A stretch of 64,000 bases of DNA from Prevotella lacticifex (GTDB lineage: Bacteria; Bacteroidota; Bacteroidia; Bacteroidales; Bacteroidaceae), in assembly GCF_019973375.1 (NCBI RefSeq), contig NZ_BPTV01000001.1:1714468-1778467 (forward strand). Direction: 5' to 3'. Positions 27,618 through 36,519 of the stretch are shown here, piece by piece. The position numbers and the translations under genes were made by a program. Under the pieces are notes generated by a model. It made no database searches and was not told the DNA's origin. It worked only from the letters and a program-made list of their open reading frames with translations. The first letter of the stretch is position 1; each line of letters opens with the position of its first letter.

Positions 27618-29008
27618 GAGGAAATTCATTCAGAACCTTTATATTAGTAGCCCTCGTCGTCATTTTTCTGATGGCGCTTCATTTTCTTCCACAGTACTCT
27701 ATCTTCGGCTTGCAGCCAAGAAAGATCAATATCCTCAGTCAGCTGATTAACCTTCCCGGCGACAATGAGTCGATAGACGTGATACCAAAGCCGAAAGACC
27801 CCAAGCAGATTTATGCTCACGGCAAGAACGGGAAACTCATTGATTTTAAGGAGGTTTGGCCCAAAGGCGTTCAGCCGATATTGGACTATAGTGAGGAAAA
27901 TGCCGGTGGCATGGACCACTTCTACGCTATGGTCGACTCAACGGCAAGGCACAAGCTGAATGGTCGTCCCGTGAGGGTAGCCTACTACGGCGACAGCTTC
28001 ATTGAGGCCGACATCCTTGTTGCCGACTTGCGTGAGAATATGCAAGCCACATACGGTGGATGCGGAGTGGGATGGATCGACGCCGGCAACGACCTTGAAC
28101 AATATAAGCGGTCTATACAAACCGAATTCAGCGGGATGGATGAGCATATGGTCATGAAAGCGCAGAACTATAATGTCGCTGAGGCCGGAATAGCTGAGCG
28201 CTACTACACTACCGGAGGCTCGGCTTCGGTGACCCTCAAAGCTACCAAGACATTCCCTCATGCGGCTCATTGGACCAATTCGACATTCTATTTCCGTCCG
28301 CTCAGGCAGACGACAGTAAAGGGTAAAACGGATGCAAATCCTTGGCTGTCTTGGACTTTCAATGAATCGGGAAGTCTACAAAAGACCGAGATCCCAGGGC
28401 GGGCGGCGATGGCGAAATTCACCGTCAACGGTCCGGCAATACTCTTCGGTGCAGCCCTTGAAGGCAACGATGGCATCACTATCGACAATTTCAGTATGCG
28501 AGGCTCAACGGGCACTACGCTTGCAAATATCCCCGATAACACGCTCCGTGAATTCAATGCCATAAGGCCGTACGACCTTATTATACTGCAATTTGGCGTA
28601 AATGCCGTCAAAGATAATTCGACGACAAAGGATATGCGCGACTATCTCGCTCAGATGAGGAATGTTATACGTAAATTCCGTCGCTGCTATCCGCAAGCAA
28701 GCATCCTCGTTGTGAGCACACCCGACAGAGGCAGTAAGGAGGGTGGGGCTACGATGCCGAATATCAAAGCCTTGGAAGGCTATCAGAAAGAACTCGCCGC
28801 CGAGGAGAGAGTGGGATTCTACAGTCTGTTCCATGCCATGGGCGGCGAAGGCTCTATGGCCAAACTTCACGACAAGGGAATGAGTTCATCCGACTATGTG
28901 CATGTAAGCCATGGCGGAGGAAAGATCATAGCCCGACAGATGTTCAACTCTTTTGTAGCAGCAGAAAAAAACTATATCCGGCGGAAGAAGCTGGAAAACG
29001 AGAAATAA
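27614..29008 (+). CDS. Membrane-anchored SGNH hydrolase/acetyltransferase
   Basis: A 464-residue protein with an N-terminal membrane anchor (about 8-26) and an SGNH/GDSL fold outside the cytoplasm: GDS at 126-128, a later GVNA block and the C-terminal DYVHVSHGG, which supplies the Asp and His. The three-base gap to an MBOAT gene makes an AlgI/AlgX- or PatA/PatB-like pair likely, in which this protein takes acetyl groups from the MBOAT channel and puts them on a polysaccharide. Esterase activity is the alternative. Confidence 0.8.
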   Translation: MRGNSFRTFILVALVVIFLMALHFLPQYSIFGLQPRKINILSQLINLPGDNESIDVIPKPKDPKQIYAHGKNGKLIDFKEVWPKGVQPILDYSEENAGGMDHFYAMVDSTARHKLNGRPVRVAYYGDSFIEADILVADLRENMQATYGGCGVGWIDAGNDLEQYKRSIQTEFSGMDEHMVMKAQNYNVAEAGIAERYYTTGGSASVTLKATKTFPHAAHWTNSTFYFRPLRQTTVKGKTDANPWLSWTFNESGSLQKTEIPGRAAMAKFTVNGPAILFGAALEGNDGITIDNFSMRGSTGTTLANIPDNTLREFNAIRPYDLIILQFGVNAVKDNSTTKDMRDYLAQMRNVIRKFRRCYPQASILVVSTPDRGSKEGGATMPNIKALEGYQKELAAEERVGFYSLFHAMGGEGSMAKLHDKGMSSSDYVHVSHGGGKIIARQMFNSFVAAEKNYIRRKKLENEK

Positions 29009-29011
29009 GAC

Positions 29012-30529
29012 ATGGAAATACTTCAGAAAATACTCGACTTACTTCAATATAACCCAAAGGAGCCTCTTCTGTTTAATACAGGACTGTTCCTCTTCCTCTT
29101 TCTTTTCCTGGCACTGATTTATTGTGCCTTGAAAAACAAGTCGACGGCACGGCTGATATTCGTCACGCTCTTCTCTTATTATTTCTATTATAAGAGCTCA
29201 GGGCTGTATTTCTGCCTTTTGGCAATAGTTACAGTCAGCGACTGGATTATAGGCAAGAGGATAGCGCAGACCCACGAACCGGAAGAAACCGATGGCGGAG
29301 AGCCGCAGAACGGACGGAGCCGCCAAGCGAGGCTATGGCTTATTCTGAGTATCGTCATAGATCTCGGACTCCTGGCATTCTTTAAGTACACCAACTTCTT
29401 CACGGGAATGATTGCACAGATGATTGGTGAGAATTTCCAGCCTTGGGACATTTTCTTACCGGCAGGAATCTCATTCTTTACCTTTAAGAGCATATCATAT
29501 ACTGTCGATGTATACCGCGGCAAGATGAAACCCGTGGACAGTCTGCTCGATTATGCATTCTACGTCAGTTTCTTCCCAGTACTCTTGGCCGGCCCTATCG
29601 TCAGAGCCACAGATTTCATTCCACAAATAAGAAAGCCGCTCAGTATTTCGAAGCACATGCTGGCCTTCGGAGCCTATCTGATAGTAATCGGCTTATTCAA
29701 GAAAATGGTCATAAGCGATTATATCAGCGTAAACTTCGTCAGCCGAGTGTTCGACAATCCTACGCTCTTCTCGGGTGGGGAGATTCTGATGGCTCTCTAT
29801 GGCTACAGTATTCAGCTCTATTGCGATTTTTCCGGCTATAGCGACATGGCCATTGGAATATCAGCGTTGTTGGGATTCAATATCCCTGCCAACTTCAATG
29901 CGCCATACAAAGCCGACTCGCTCAGCGATTTCTGGCGGAGATGGCATATTTCGCTGTCGTCGTGGATTCGCGACTACATATATATATCTTTAGGGGGAAA
30001 CAGAAAAGGAAAAGTGCGCATGTACATGAATCAGATGATTGCCATGACGCTCTGCGGACTGTGGCATGGAGCATCATTGAATTTCGTGTTGTGGGGAACG
30101 CTCCATGGACTTGGAGTGTGCATACACAAATTCTTCTCCCAGACCATCATGCATCACGACCGGCATTATCACCCCTCCGGCCTCCGCAGATTTTTCTCCG
30201 TTATCATCACGTTTCACATAGTGACATTCCTGTGGATTTTCTTCCGCTCGCAGGATTTTAATGCCGCAGCACTACTGATAAAGCAACTTTTTACGAAATT
30301 CGACATAACATTGTTCCCTGCGATCGTCGCCGCATACAAGTTTGTGATTGCTTTAATAGTCTTTGCGCTCATCACTCACTGGATTCCCGACGCATGGCAG
30401 GAAAAGATAATTAAGCTCTTTGAAAAGGGTGGGGTGGTTGTTTGCGCTTTAGCCATCACTTTTGTCATATATCTTGCTATGCAAGTGAAATCCAGCGACA
30501 TACAGCCATTTATCTATCTACAGTTCTAA
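29012..30529 (+). CDS. MBOAT-family O-acyltransferase
   Basis: A polytopic membrane protein of 505 residues of the AlgI/DltB type. Conserved blocks are FFPVLLAGPIVRA, DFWRRWHISLSSWIRDYIYI and CGLWHGASLNFVLWG, which holds the catalytic His. It would move acyl groups from the cytoplasm across the membrane for O-acetylation of an extracellular glycan with the SGNH partner upstream. The glycan is not identifiable from the neighbourhood. Confidence 0.92.
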   Translation: MEILQKILDLLQYNPKEPLLFNTGLFLFLFLFLALIYCALKNKSTARLIFVTLFSYYFYYKSSGLYFCLLAIVTVSDWIIGKRIAQTHEPEETDGGEPQNGRSRQARLWLILSIVIDLGLLAFFKYTNFFTGMIAQMIGENFQPWDIFLPAGISFFTFKSISYTVDVYRGKMKPVDSLLDYAFYVSFFPVLLAGPIVRATDFIPQIRKPLSISKHMLAFGAYLIVIGLFKKMVISDYISVNFVSRVFDNPTLFSGGEILMALYGYSIQLYCDFSGYSDMAIGISALLGFNIPANFNAPYKADSLSDFWRRWHISLSSWIRDYIYISLGGNRKGKVRMYMNQMIAMTLCGLWHGASLNFVLWGTLHGLGVCIHKFFSQTIMHHDRHYHPSGLRRFFSVIITFHIVTFLWIFFRSQDFNAAALLIKQLFTKFDITLFPAIVAAYKFVIALIVFALITHWIPDAWQEKIIKLFEKGGVVVCALAITFVIYLAMQVKSSDIQPFIYLQF

Positions 30530-30602
30530 AGAAGTAATCGTTAACTAACGTTAAATACAAAAATTTTCTTATGAAAACTATTGCAGGTTCGAAAAAAAGC
30601 TG

Positions 30603-30610
30603 TACCTTTG
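30603..30610 (+). promoter_or_regulatory. -7 box of the tRNA cluster
   Basis: TACCTTTG lies 40 bases before the first tRNA-Gly. A weak upstream element (TTGC at 30581) is 18 bases away. Confidence 0.5.
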
Positions 30611-30650
30611 CAACCGCATTTAGAGAAATGCACTTGTGAAAACAAGAAAC

Positions 30651-30723
30651 GCGGCAATAGCTCAGTTGGTAGAGCGCGACCTTGCCAAGGTCGAGGTCGC
30701 GGGTCCGAGTCCCGTTTGCCGCT
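30651..30723 (+). tRNA. tRNA-Gly (GCC)
   Basis: A 73-base cloverleaf with acceptor arms GCGGCAA and TTGCCGC, D-arm AGCTCAGTTGGTAGAGC, anticodon loop TTGCCAA and T-arm GGGTCCGAGTCCC. No CCA is encoded. It is identical to the copy at 30999-31071. Confidence 0.97.
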
Positions 30724-30770
30724 CTTTGGAATCTTGAATATGACATCTTTTACATAAGCAATTGTGTAAT

Positions 30771-30852
30771 GCCCAGGTGGCGGAATTGGTAGACGCGCAC
30801 GTTTCAGGTGCGTGTGTTTCACAACGTGCAGGTTCGAGTCCTGTTCTGGGCA
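30771..30852 (+). tRNA. tRNA-Leu (CAG)
   Basis: A long-variable-arm tRNA of 82 bases, acceptor GCCCAGG with TCTGGGC. The anticodon stem CACGT/GCGTG encloses the loop TTCAGGT, giving anticodon CAG. Confidence 0.95.
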
Positions 30853-30881
30853 CAAGCTTATTTAAGATTCAACAATATGTT

Positions 30882-30965
30882 GGAGAGGTGGCGGAATTGG
30901 TAGACGCGCTACTTTGAGGGGGTAGTGATAATTGTATCGTGGGAGTTCGAGTCTCCTCCTCTTCA
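30882..30965 (+). tRNA. tRNA-Leu (GAG)
   Basis: A long-variable-arm tRNA of 84 bases, acceptor GGAGAGG with CCTCTTC (one G-T pair). The anticodon stem CTACT/GGTAG encloses TTGAGGG, giving anticodon GAG. Confidence 0.93.
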
Positions 30966-30998
30966 CATTTTTAATTACATAAACATAATTTCAATTTT

Positions 30999-31071
30999 GC
31001 GGCAATAGCTCAGTTGGTAGAGCGCGACCTTGCCAAGGTCGAGGTCGCGGGTCCGAGTCCCGTTTGCCGCT
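30999..31071 (+). tRNA. tRNA-Gly (GCC), second copy
   Basis: It is identical over 73 bases to the tRNA at 30651-30723. It ends only six bases before the next protein start, so tRNA 3' processing would trim the messenger leader almost to the start codon. Confidence 0.97.
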
Positions 31072-31077
31072 CAGAAA

Positions 31078-31635
31078 ATGAAATTAAACAATCGATTAAT
31101 GAATTTATACATAAGATTTTTCGACACTGAGGCATTGGTTCACAATGCAGACGAAGCACTTGATTTTTTAGCTTCTATTCCAGAAATTCCACTCGACAAG
31201 AATATGGAGGATGAAATACGGAGTTATGTTGACAGCGATGTGACATTCCCAAAACGCTGCAAAGTCCGTCCACATGTATATTTCATTATCATCAAGACTG
31301 AGGCTCAGACAATGCAGGACTTCAAGGAGAAGAAGGCTCTGCGTCCGAACGACGGCAATCGTCGTGAGACAAACGAGACCATCCTCCAGCTTAAGAATGA
31401 GCGTGAGGGATGGTATGAGGGCTCGCTCGACTTCAAGCGTGTAGTCTTGATTCCTACTACTGGAAAACACGAATACCGCGACACTCATTTCGTGGCACGC
31501 TGCAAAGCTGTTTCTGGTCTCGACTGCTACAATAGGATTGTCGATTATCTTCAAACGCGCGTCGACCACAGAAGCCAGTTCCCATCGGCAAAAGGAAAGA
31601 GTTTCAGTTTCAAATACCTCGGTATGTGGAAATGA
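31078..31635 (+). CDS. Conserved protein of unknown function next to ssb
   Basis: A 185-residue soluble protein beginning MKLNNRLMNLYIRFF; Met at 31099 is a second possible start. It is rich in charged residues and has a run VVLIPTTGKHEYRDTHFVARC in the C-terminal half. No catalytic motif is recognised. It begins six bases after a tRNA-Gly and overlaps the ssb start by four bases, so it is probably transcribed with the tRNA cluster and translated together with ssb. A link to DNA metabolism is only suggested by position. Confidence 0.75.
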   Translation: MKLNNRLMNLYIRFFDTEALVHNADEALDFLASIPEIPLDKNMEDEIRSYVDSDVTFPKRCKVRPHVYFIIIKTEAQTMQDFKEKKALRPNDGNRRETNETILQLKNEREGWYEGSLDFKRVVLIPTTGKHEYRDTHFVARCKAVSGLDCYNRIVDYLQTRVDHRSQFPSAKGKSFSFKYLGMWK

Positions 31636-32051
31636 ACAAGGCTATGCTCATAGGAAATGTCGGTCAGGATCCTGAAGTTCATTATTTTGACAACGAACAA
31701 TGTGTAGCGAGAGTGCGTCTCGCTACCACAGAACGCGGATACACCCTACAGAATGGGACAAAGGTTCCTGACAGAACCGACTGGCATAACGTCATATTCT
31801 ATCACGGTCTGGCCAAGATTGTTGACAAATATGTTCATAAGGGCGACAAGCTATATGTCGAAGGACGGTTAAGAAACCGTAGTTATGACGACAAGCGGGG
31901 GCAGAGACGAACCATAACCGAGATCTATGCCGAGAACATGGAGCTCCTCACCCCAAAGCGCATGCAGCAGGGTACAACGGCCGACGAATCTGAGTCTTCT
32001 CCTGCACCACAGCAACCTTCATTGGATAATCCGGAAAAACTCCCATTTTGA
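31632..32051 (+). CDS. ssb: Single-stranded DNA-binding protein
   Basis: A 139-residue SSB with the OB fold (MNKAMLIGNVGQDPEV, DWHNVIFYHGLAKIVDKYVHKGDKLYVEGRL) and the acidic tip DNPEKLPF, the docking tail for replication and repair partners. The ATG at 31632 overlaps the stop of the preceding gene. Confidence 0.95.
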   Translation: MNKAMLIGNVGQDPEVHYFDNEQCVARVRLATTERGYTLQNGTKVPDRTDWHNVIFYHGLAKIVDKYVHKGDKLYVEGRLRNRSYDDKRGQRRTITEIYAENMELLTPKRMQQGTTADESESSPAPQQPSLDNPEKLPF

Positions 32052-32053
32052 TA

Positions 32054-33385
32054 ATGATTCCTTTAGTCGATATTTCTTCTTTAGTCACTACCGAGCCAAT
32101 ATCAGCAGGAGCAATAATTGCTTTCATTCTGGCAGCAGTTCTCCTGGTGTTGTCGGGATTTGCCAGTGGCTCCGAAATAGCGTTTTTCAGTCTGTCGCCA
32201 AGCGACATCAACGAAGTTGAGCAACAGAAGACTGATACTGACAAGAAAATCAATATGCTCAGAGAGGACAGTGAGCGTACGCTTGCAACGATTCTCATCA
32301 CAAACAATCTTGTCAATGTGACGATAATTATGTTGCTCAACTATGCATTTGCCAGGGTCATAACATTCCATGCTGCATGGTTGGAGTTCGTCTGCATTAC
32401 TGTTCTGCTGACATTCCTTCTGCTACTTTTCGGCGAAATTATGCCGAAGGTGTACAGTCGGCAGAATCCGTTGTCGTTCTGTAGAAAGGCAGTAAGGGGC
32501 ATCCTCTTCCTGCGCCGTATATTCTGGCCGATAGAGAATATTCTGCTCAAGAGCGGAAACTTCGCAGAGAAAGTCATTCAGAAGGAATCTCACCAACTCT
32601 CGGTCGACGATCTTGAGCAGGCTCTTGAGCTTACCGACAGCGCCGATATTCGTGACGAGCAGAGTATGCTCAAAGGAATAATCAGATTCGGCGACGAAAC
32701 GGCAAAAGAGGTAATGACGTCACGGCAAGACATCGTAGACCTCGACATTCATTGCTCCTACAAAGAGGTACTGAAGTGCATCGTAGACAATAATTACTCC
32801 CGAATACCGGTTTATCAAGACAATGAGGACAACATCAGGGGAATACTCTACATCAAGGACTTGTTGCCGCACCTATCAAAACCCGACAACTTCAGATGGC
32901 AGAGCCTCATCCGTCCGCCTTATTTCGTTCCTGAGACGAAGAAGATTGACGATTTGCTGCGTGAGTTCCAGGAGAACAAGGTCCATATCGCTATCGTTGT
33001 GGACGAATTCGGAGGGACAAGCGGACTCGTCACGCTCGAGGATATACTTGAAGAAATTGTAGGTGAGATTAATGACGAGTATGATGAGGAAGAAACGACA
33101 TATTCTAAATTAAGTTATAACACTTACCTCTTTGAAGGTAAGACTCTCCTAAGCGATTTCACGAAGATTCTCAATATCGATGACGATGAATTCAGCGATG
33201 TTGAGGGTGATGCCGACACGTTGGCCGGACTGCTACTCGAGATTAAGGGTGACTTCCTCAGTCTGCACGAGAAGGTGGAATATAAAAATTATGAATTTGA
33301 GGTCCTTGGCATTGAAGAGCGCCGGATAAGTAAGGTGAAGGTGACGATTCATCCAAATAACGACAAAAAAGATGCCGATAAATAA
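32054..33385 (+). CDS. gldE: GldE-like CNNM/CBS/CorC membrane protein
   Basis: A 443-residue protein with an N-terminal CNNM (DUF21) membrane domain of about three or four helices (GFASGSEIAFFSLSP, LFGEIMPKVYSRQNP), a CBS pair (RIPVYQD; VDEFGGTSGLVTLEDILEE) and a CorC/HlyC C-terminal domain. GldE is tied to gliding/type IX secretion in Flavobacteria; other members transport Mg2+ or similar ions. The ssb-gldE order is common in Bacteroidota. The ATG at 32054 is chosen over a TTG at 32048. gldD is not adjacent. Confidence 0.85.
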   Translation: MIPLVDISSLVTTEPISAGAIIAFILAAVLLVLSGFASGSEIAFFSLSPSDINEVEQQKTDTDKKINMLREDSERTLATILITNNLVNVTIIMLLNYAFARVITFHAAWLEFVCITVLLTFLLLLFGEIMPKVYSRQNPLSFCRKAVRGILFLRRIFWPIENILLKSGNFAEKVIQKESHQLSVDDLEQALELTDSADIRDEQSMLKGIIRFGDETAKEVMTSRQDIVDLDIHCSYKEVLKCIVDNNYSRIPVYQDNEDNIRGILYIKDLLPHLSKPDNFRWQSLIRPPYFVPETKKIDDLLREFQENKVHIAIVVDEFGGTSGLVTLEDILEEIVGEINDEYDEEETTYSKLSYNTYLFEGKTLLSDFTKILNIDDDEFSDVEGDADTLAGLLLEIKGDFLSLHEKVEYKNYEFEVLGIEERRISKVKVTIHPNNDKKDADK

Positions 33386-33924
33386 TGATGAGGATAACGG
33401 ATTATAAAGATATCATCATCGCTATAGACAAAATTGAAAAAGACCCAAAGCTGACAGCGAGAGAGAACGAGCACAAGGCCGAAAAGAGCATGCTGCAGCA
33501 ACTTCTCGGTGATGATGTGGCGTTAAGCCATAATTCTGACGGAAAGCCGGAAATCGACGGCTATAATATCAGCATCTCACACACTCTGAACAAGCAGGAC
33601 GGTTACATAGCCATAATCATCGCAAAGCATCATAAGGTAGGTATCGACATCGAATACCGCAGCAACCGAATAATGAGGATCGTTGAGCGATTTCTTCGAG
33701 ATGACGAGACTACGACATCGGTCGACGATGCTCTCATCAGCTGGTGCGCAAAGGAAGCTGTGTATAAACTTTTTTCTTCCGACGACCTGACATATCAGCA
33801 GATGAAAGTCAGTCCTGCACGCGACAGCGTAGAGAATATTGTCCGGCGTCGGTCGGTACCAATCAACACATGTATGACACCAGGATATATAATGGTGTGG
33901 ACGACTTTGGCAGAAGAGGATTAA
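33385..33924 (+). CDS. 4'-phosphopantetheinyl transferase superfamily protein
   Basis: A 179-residue Sfp-like enzyme that would attach phosphopantetheine to a carrier protein. VGIDIEY has the metal-binding Asp and Glu, and WCAKEAVYKL the conserved Glu and Lys. Its ATG overlaps the gldE stop by one base. The carrier protein is not in the window. Confidence 0.85.
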   Translation: MMRITDYKDIIIAIDKIEKDPKLTARENEHKAEKSMLQQLLGDDVALSHNSDGKPEIDGYNISISHTLNKQDGYIAIIIAKHHKVGIDIEYRSNRIMRIVERFLRDDETTTSVDDALISWCAKEAVYKLFSSDDLTYQQMKVSPARDSVENIVRRRSVPINTCMTPGYIMVWTTLAEED

Positions 33925-33935
33925 TATCTGATAAA

Positions 33936-34280
33936 ATGAAAATATCTATTAAAAGAATCTATGATGAGCCATCCGAGGCTGATGGCTATCGCGTGCTCGT
34001 CGACAGATTATGGCCGCGAGGCATAAAGAAGGACGCAGCAAGAATCGATCTTTGGGAGAAAAACATTGCCCCGAGCAACGAACTCCGCAAGTGGTTTGCC
34101 CACGATGTGAACAAGTGGGACGAGTTCTGCGAGAGGTATAAGCATGAGCTGGAAAACAACGATGCCTTTTCGCAGTTTTCAGCTGAGATGCAGTCAAAGC
34201 CTGCTGTAACGTTGCTTTTTGCAGCCAAGGACACTGAACACAATAACGCTGTGGTACTGTGTTCTTTATTAAAACATTGA
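33936..34280 (+). CDS. DUF488 (YeaO-like) protein
   Basis: A 114-residue protein beginning MKISIKRIYDEPSEADGYRV, with LVDRLWPRGIKK and LLFAAKDTEHNNAVVL, which are diagnostic for DUF488. The function is unknown. It follows the phosphopantetheinyl transferase after 11 bases. Confidence 0.9.
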   Translation: MKISIKRIYDEPSEADGYRVLVDRLWPRGIKKDAARIDLWEKNIAPSNELRKWFAHDVNKWDEFCERYKHELENNDAFSQFSAEMQSKPAVTLLFAAKDTEHNNAVVLCSLLKH

Positions 34281-34286
34281 AATATT

Positions 34287-34318
34287 TTTGGAACTTTGCT
34301 ATCAATTTATTAATTTTG
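34287..34318 (+). promoter_or_regulatory. Promoter of hisGDC
   Basis: TTTG at 34287-34290, 20 bases, then TAATTTTG at 34311-34318. It starts six bases after the stop of the DUF488 gene. Confidence 0.8.
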
Positions 34319-34333
34319 CAAACTGATAGCAAA
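34295..34333. promoter_or_regulatory. Inverted repeat around the hisG -7 box (operator candidate)
   Basis: TTTGCTATCA (34295-34304) and TGATAGCAAA (34324-34333) are perfect 10-bp inverted repeats with a 19-base spacer that contains the whole -7 box and the expected start site. This is a good position for a repressor dimer or pair of dimers. A messenger hairpin is unlikely because the left arm lies upstream of the predicted transcript start. Confidence 0.6.
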
Positions 34334-34351
34334 AGAACAAAAATACGATAA

Positions 34352-35203
34352 ATGTTAAGAATAGCAGTACAATCGAAAGGACGTCTTTTCGATGACACAA
34401 TGAATCTTCTGTCGGAAGCCGACATCAAGGTTCCTTCCAGCAAGAGAACTCTTTTGGTGCAGTCAAGCAATTTCCCCATAGAGGTGCTCTATCTTCGCGA
34501 TGACGACATCCCACAGACAGTAGCCAGCGGCGTGGCAGACATCGGCATCGTAGGTGAAAACGAGTTTGTGGAGCATCAGGAAAATGCACAAATCATATCC
34601 CGTCTTGGATTCAGCAAATGCCGGCTTAGTCTTGCTATACCCAAGTCGATTGACTACAACGGACTACAGTGGTTCAACGGCAAAAAAATAGCTACGTCAT
34701 ATCCTAATATCCTCCGGAAGTTCATGAATGACAACGGCATCAATGCCGATATACACGTCATTACTGGCTCCGTGGAGATTAGTCCGGGCATAGGACTCGC
34801 CGACGGTATCTTCGACATCGTCTCATCGGGTTCCACACTTGTAAGCAACAACCTTAAGGAAGTCGAGGTCGTAATGCACAGTGAGGCTCTCCTCATCGGA
34901 AACTGGAACATGGACGAGGACAAGCACAGCGTAATCAACGAGATGCTCTTCCGTTTCGAAGCTGTAAGGTCGGCCCGCGACAAGAAATATGTGATGATGA
35001 ACGCCCCAAAGGACAAGGTGAAGGCCATTACCGAAGTGCTGCCCGGCATTAAGAGTCCTACTATCATTCCCCTCGCCGACCCCGAATGGTGCTCAATACA
35101 CACGGTTTTGGACGAGAAACGTTTTTGGGAAATCATCAACAAACTGAAGGAATTAGGAGCGCAGGGCATCCTTGTCACTCCTATTGAGAAAATGATACTA
35201 TAA
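34352..35203 (+). CDS. hisG: ATP phosphoribosyltransferase, long form
   Basis: The first enzyme of histidine synthesis, 283 residues. It is the long HisG form with a C-terminal ACT-like domain for histidine feedback and does not need HisZ. Motifs are MLRIAVQSKGRLFDDT, ADIGIVGENE and the PRPP loop DGIFDIVSSGSTLV. Confidence 0.97.
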   Translation: MLRIAVQSKGRLFDDTMNLLSEADIKVPSSKRTLLVQSSNFPIEVLYLRDDDIPQTVASGVADIGIVGENEFVEHQENAQIISRLGFSKCRLSLAIPKSIDYNGLQWFNGKKIATSYPNILRKFMNDNGINADIHVITGSVEISPGIGLADGIFDIVSSGSTLVSNNLKEVEVVMHSEALLIGNWNMDEDKHSVINEMLFRFEAVRSARDKKYVMMNAPKDKVKAITEVLPGIKSPTIIPLADPEWCSIHTVLDEKRFWEIINKLKELGAQGILVTPIEKMIL

Positions 35204-35205
35204 AA

Positions 35206-36489
35206 ATGAAGATAATCAAGTATCCGCAAAAAGACTCTTGGGAAGGAATCGTCCGGCGGCCCCATCTCGACTTGAGCCAACTTAACGCCACCGTGAATGG
35301 TGTGCTTTCAGATATAAAAGAGAATGGCGATAAAGCCGTTCGTAAGTATGAGGAAAAGTTCGACCATGCCTCTTTAGACGAAATCGAAGTAACAACCGAA
35401 GAGAAAGAGGAGGCCATGAGCCTGATTTCGAAAGAGCTCTACGACTCATTGGTCATCGCACACAACAACATAGCGAAGTTCCATGAATCGCAAAAATTCG
35501 ATGGAAAGAAAATCGTCACTGTCAACGGAGTAACCTGTTGGCAGAAAAGCGTTCCCATTCAGAAGGTCGGACTCTATATCCCCGGAGGAACTGCACCGCT
35601 GTTTTCCACAGTTCTGATGCTGGCCACCCCAGCAAAGATTGCCGGTTGCCCCGAGATAGTTCTCTGTACGCCACCCGACAAGGAGGGTAGGGTAAACCCC
35701 GCAATCCTGGCAGCAGCAAAGATAGCAGGAGTGGAACGGATATTCAAAATTGGAGGTGTACAGGCTATCGGCGCTATGGCCTACGGCACGGAATCAGTAC
35801 CGAAAGTCTATAAGATTTTTGGCCCCGGAAACCAGTATGTTATGGCAGCCAAACAGCAGGTGTCACTGCATGATGTTGCTATAGACATGCCAGCCGGACC
35901 ATCCGAGGTGTGCGTAATCGCTGATGAAGACAGCAATGTAGAGTTCGTTGCCGCCGACTTGCTCAGCCAGGCTGAGCATGGAGTAGACTCGCAGGTTATT
36001 TTGATAACCACGTCGGAAAGTATGCTCGATGCCGTAAGCAAGGAGATTGAACTTCAGCTAAAGAAACTACCACGTAGGGAGATAGCAGCAAAAACTCTTG
36101 AGAATTCAAAGCTCGTTCTCGTCCACGACACTGACGAAGCAATCGAGCTGAGCAATAGCTATGCCCCAGAGCATCTTATCATTGCCACAAAAGACTATGA
36201 GCAACTGTCGGAAAAAGTGGTCAATGCGGGCAGCGTATTCCTCGGGAAATATGCTTGCGAAAGTGCAGGTGACTATGCCAGCGGAACGAACCACACGCTC
36301 CCGACCCACCGGTATGCACTGGCCTATAACGGTGTGAACCTCGACAGCTATAACCGTAAGATAACCTTCCAGTATCTCACCGAAGATGGAATAAGAAGTA
36401 TCGGACAAGCCGTTGTTACAATGGCTGAGAATGAACAGCTCGAAGGCCACGCCAATGCAATGAGGCTACGCATGGATAGTCTGAAATAA
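35206..36489 (+). CDS. hisD: Histidinol dehydrogenase
   Basis: It oxidises histidinol to histidine in two NAD-dependent steps, 427 residues. Signature segments are [31 protein letters not shown] and [11 protein letters not shown], and the zinc/active-site region with YAPEHLII and [13 protein letters not shown]. It starts two bases after hisG. Confidence 0.97.
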   Translation: MKIIKYPQKDSWEGIVRRPHLDLSQLNATVNGVLSDIKENGDKAVRKYEEKFDHASLDEIEVTTEEKEEAMSLISKELYDSLVIAHNNIAKFHESQKFDGKKIVTVNGVTCWQKSVPIQKVGLYIPGGTAPLFSTVLMLATPAKIAGCPEIVLCTPPDKEGRVNPAILAAAKIAGVERIFKIGGVQAIGAMAYGTESVPKVYKIFGPGNQYVMAAKQQVSLHDVAIDMPAGPSEVCVIADEDSNVEFVAADLLSQAEHGVDSQVILITTSESMLDAVSKEIELQLKKLPRREIAAKTLENSKLVLVHDTDEAIELSNSYAPEHLIIATKDYEQLSEKVVNAGSVFLGKYACESAGDYASGTNHTLPTHRYALAYNGVNLDSYNRKITFQYLTEDGIRSIGQAVVTMAENEQLEGHANAMRLRMDSLK

Positions 36490-36519
36490 CAATATTTTGA
36501 ATAAATATCTTTTGGGCCA

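Noticed and set aside
34319..34351. Histidine attenuator before hisG
   Set aside because: Only about 27 bases separate the predicted transcript start from the ATG; no leader peptide or terminator fits.
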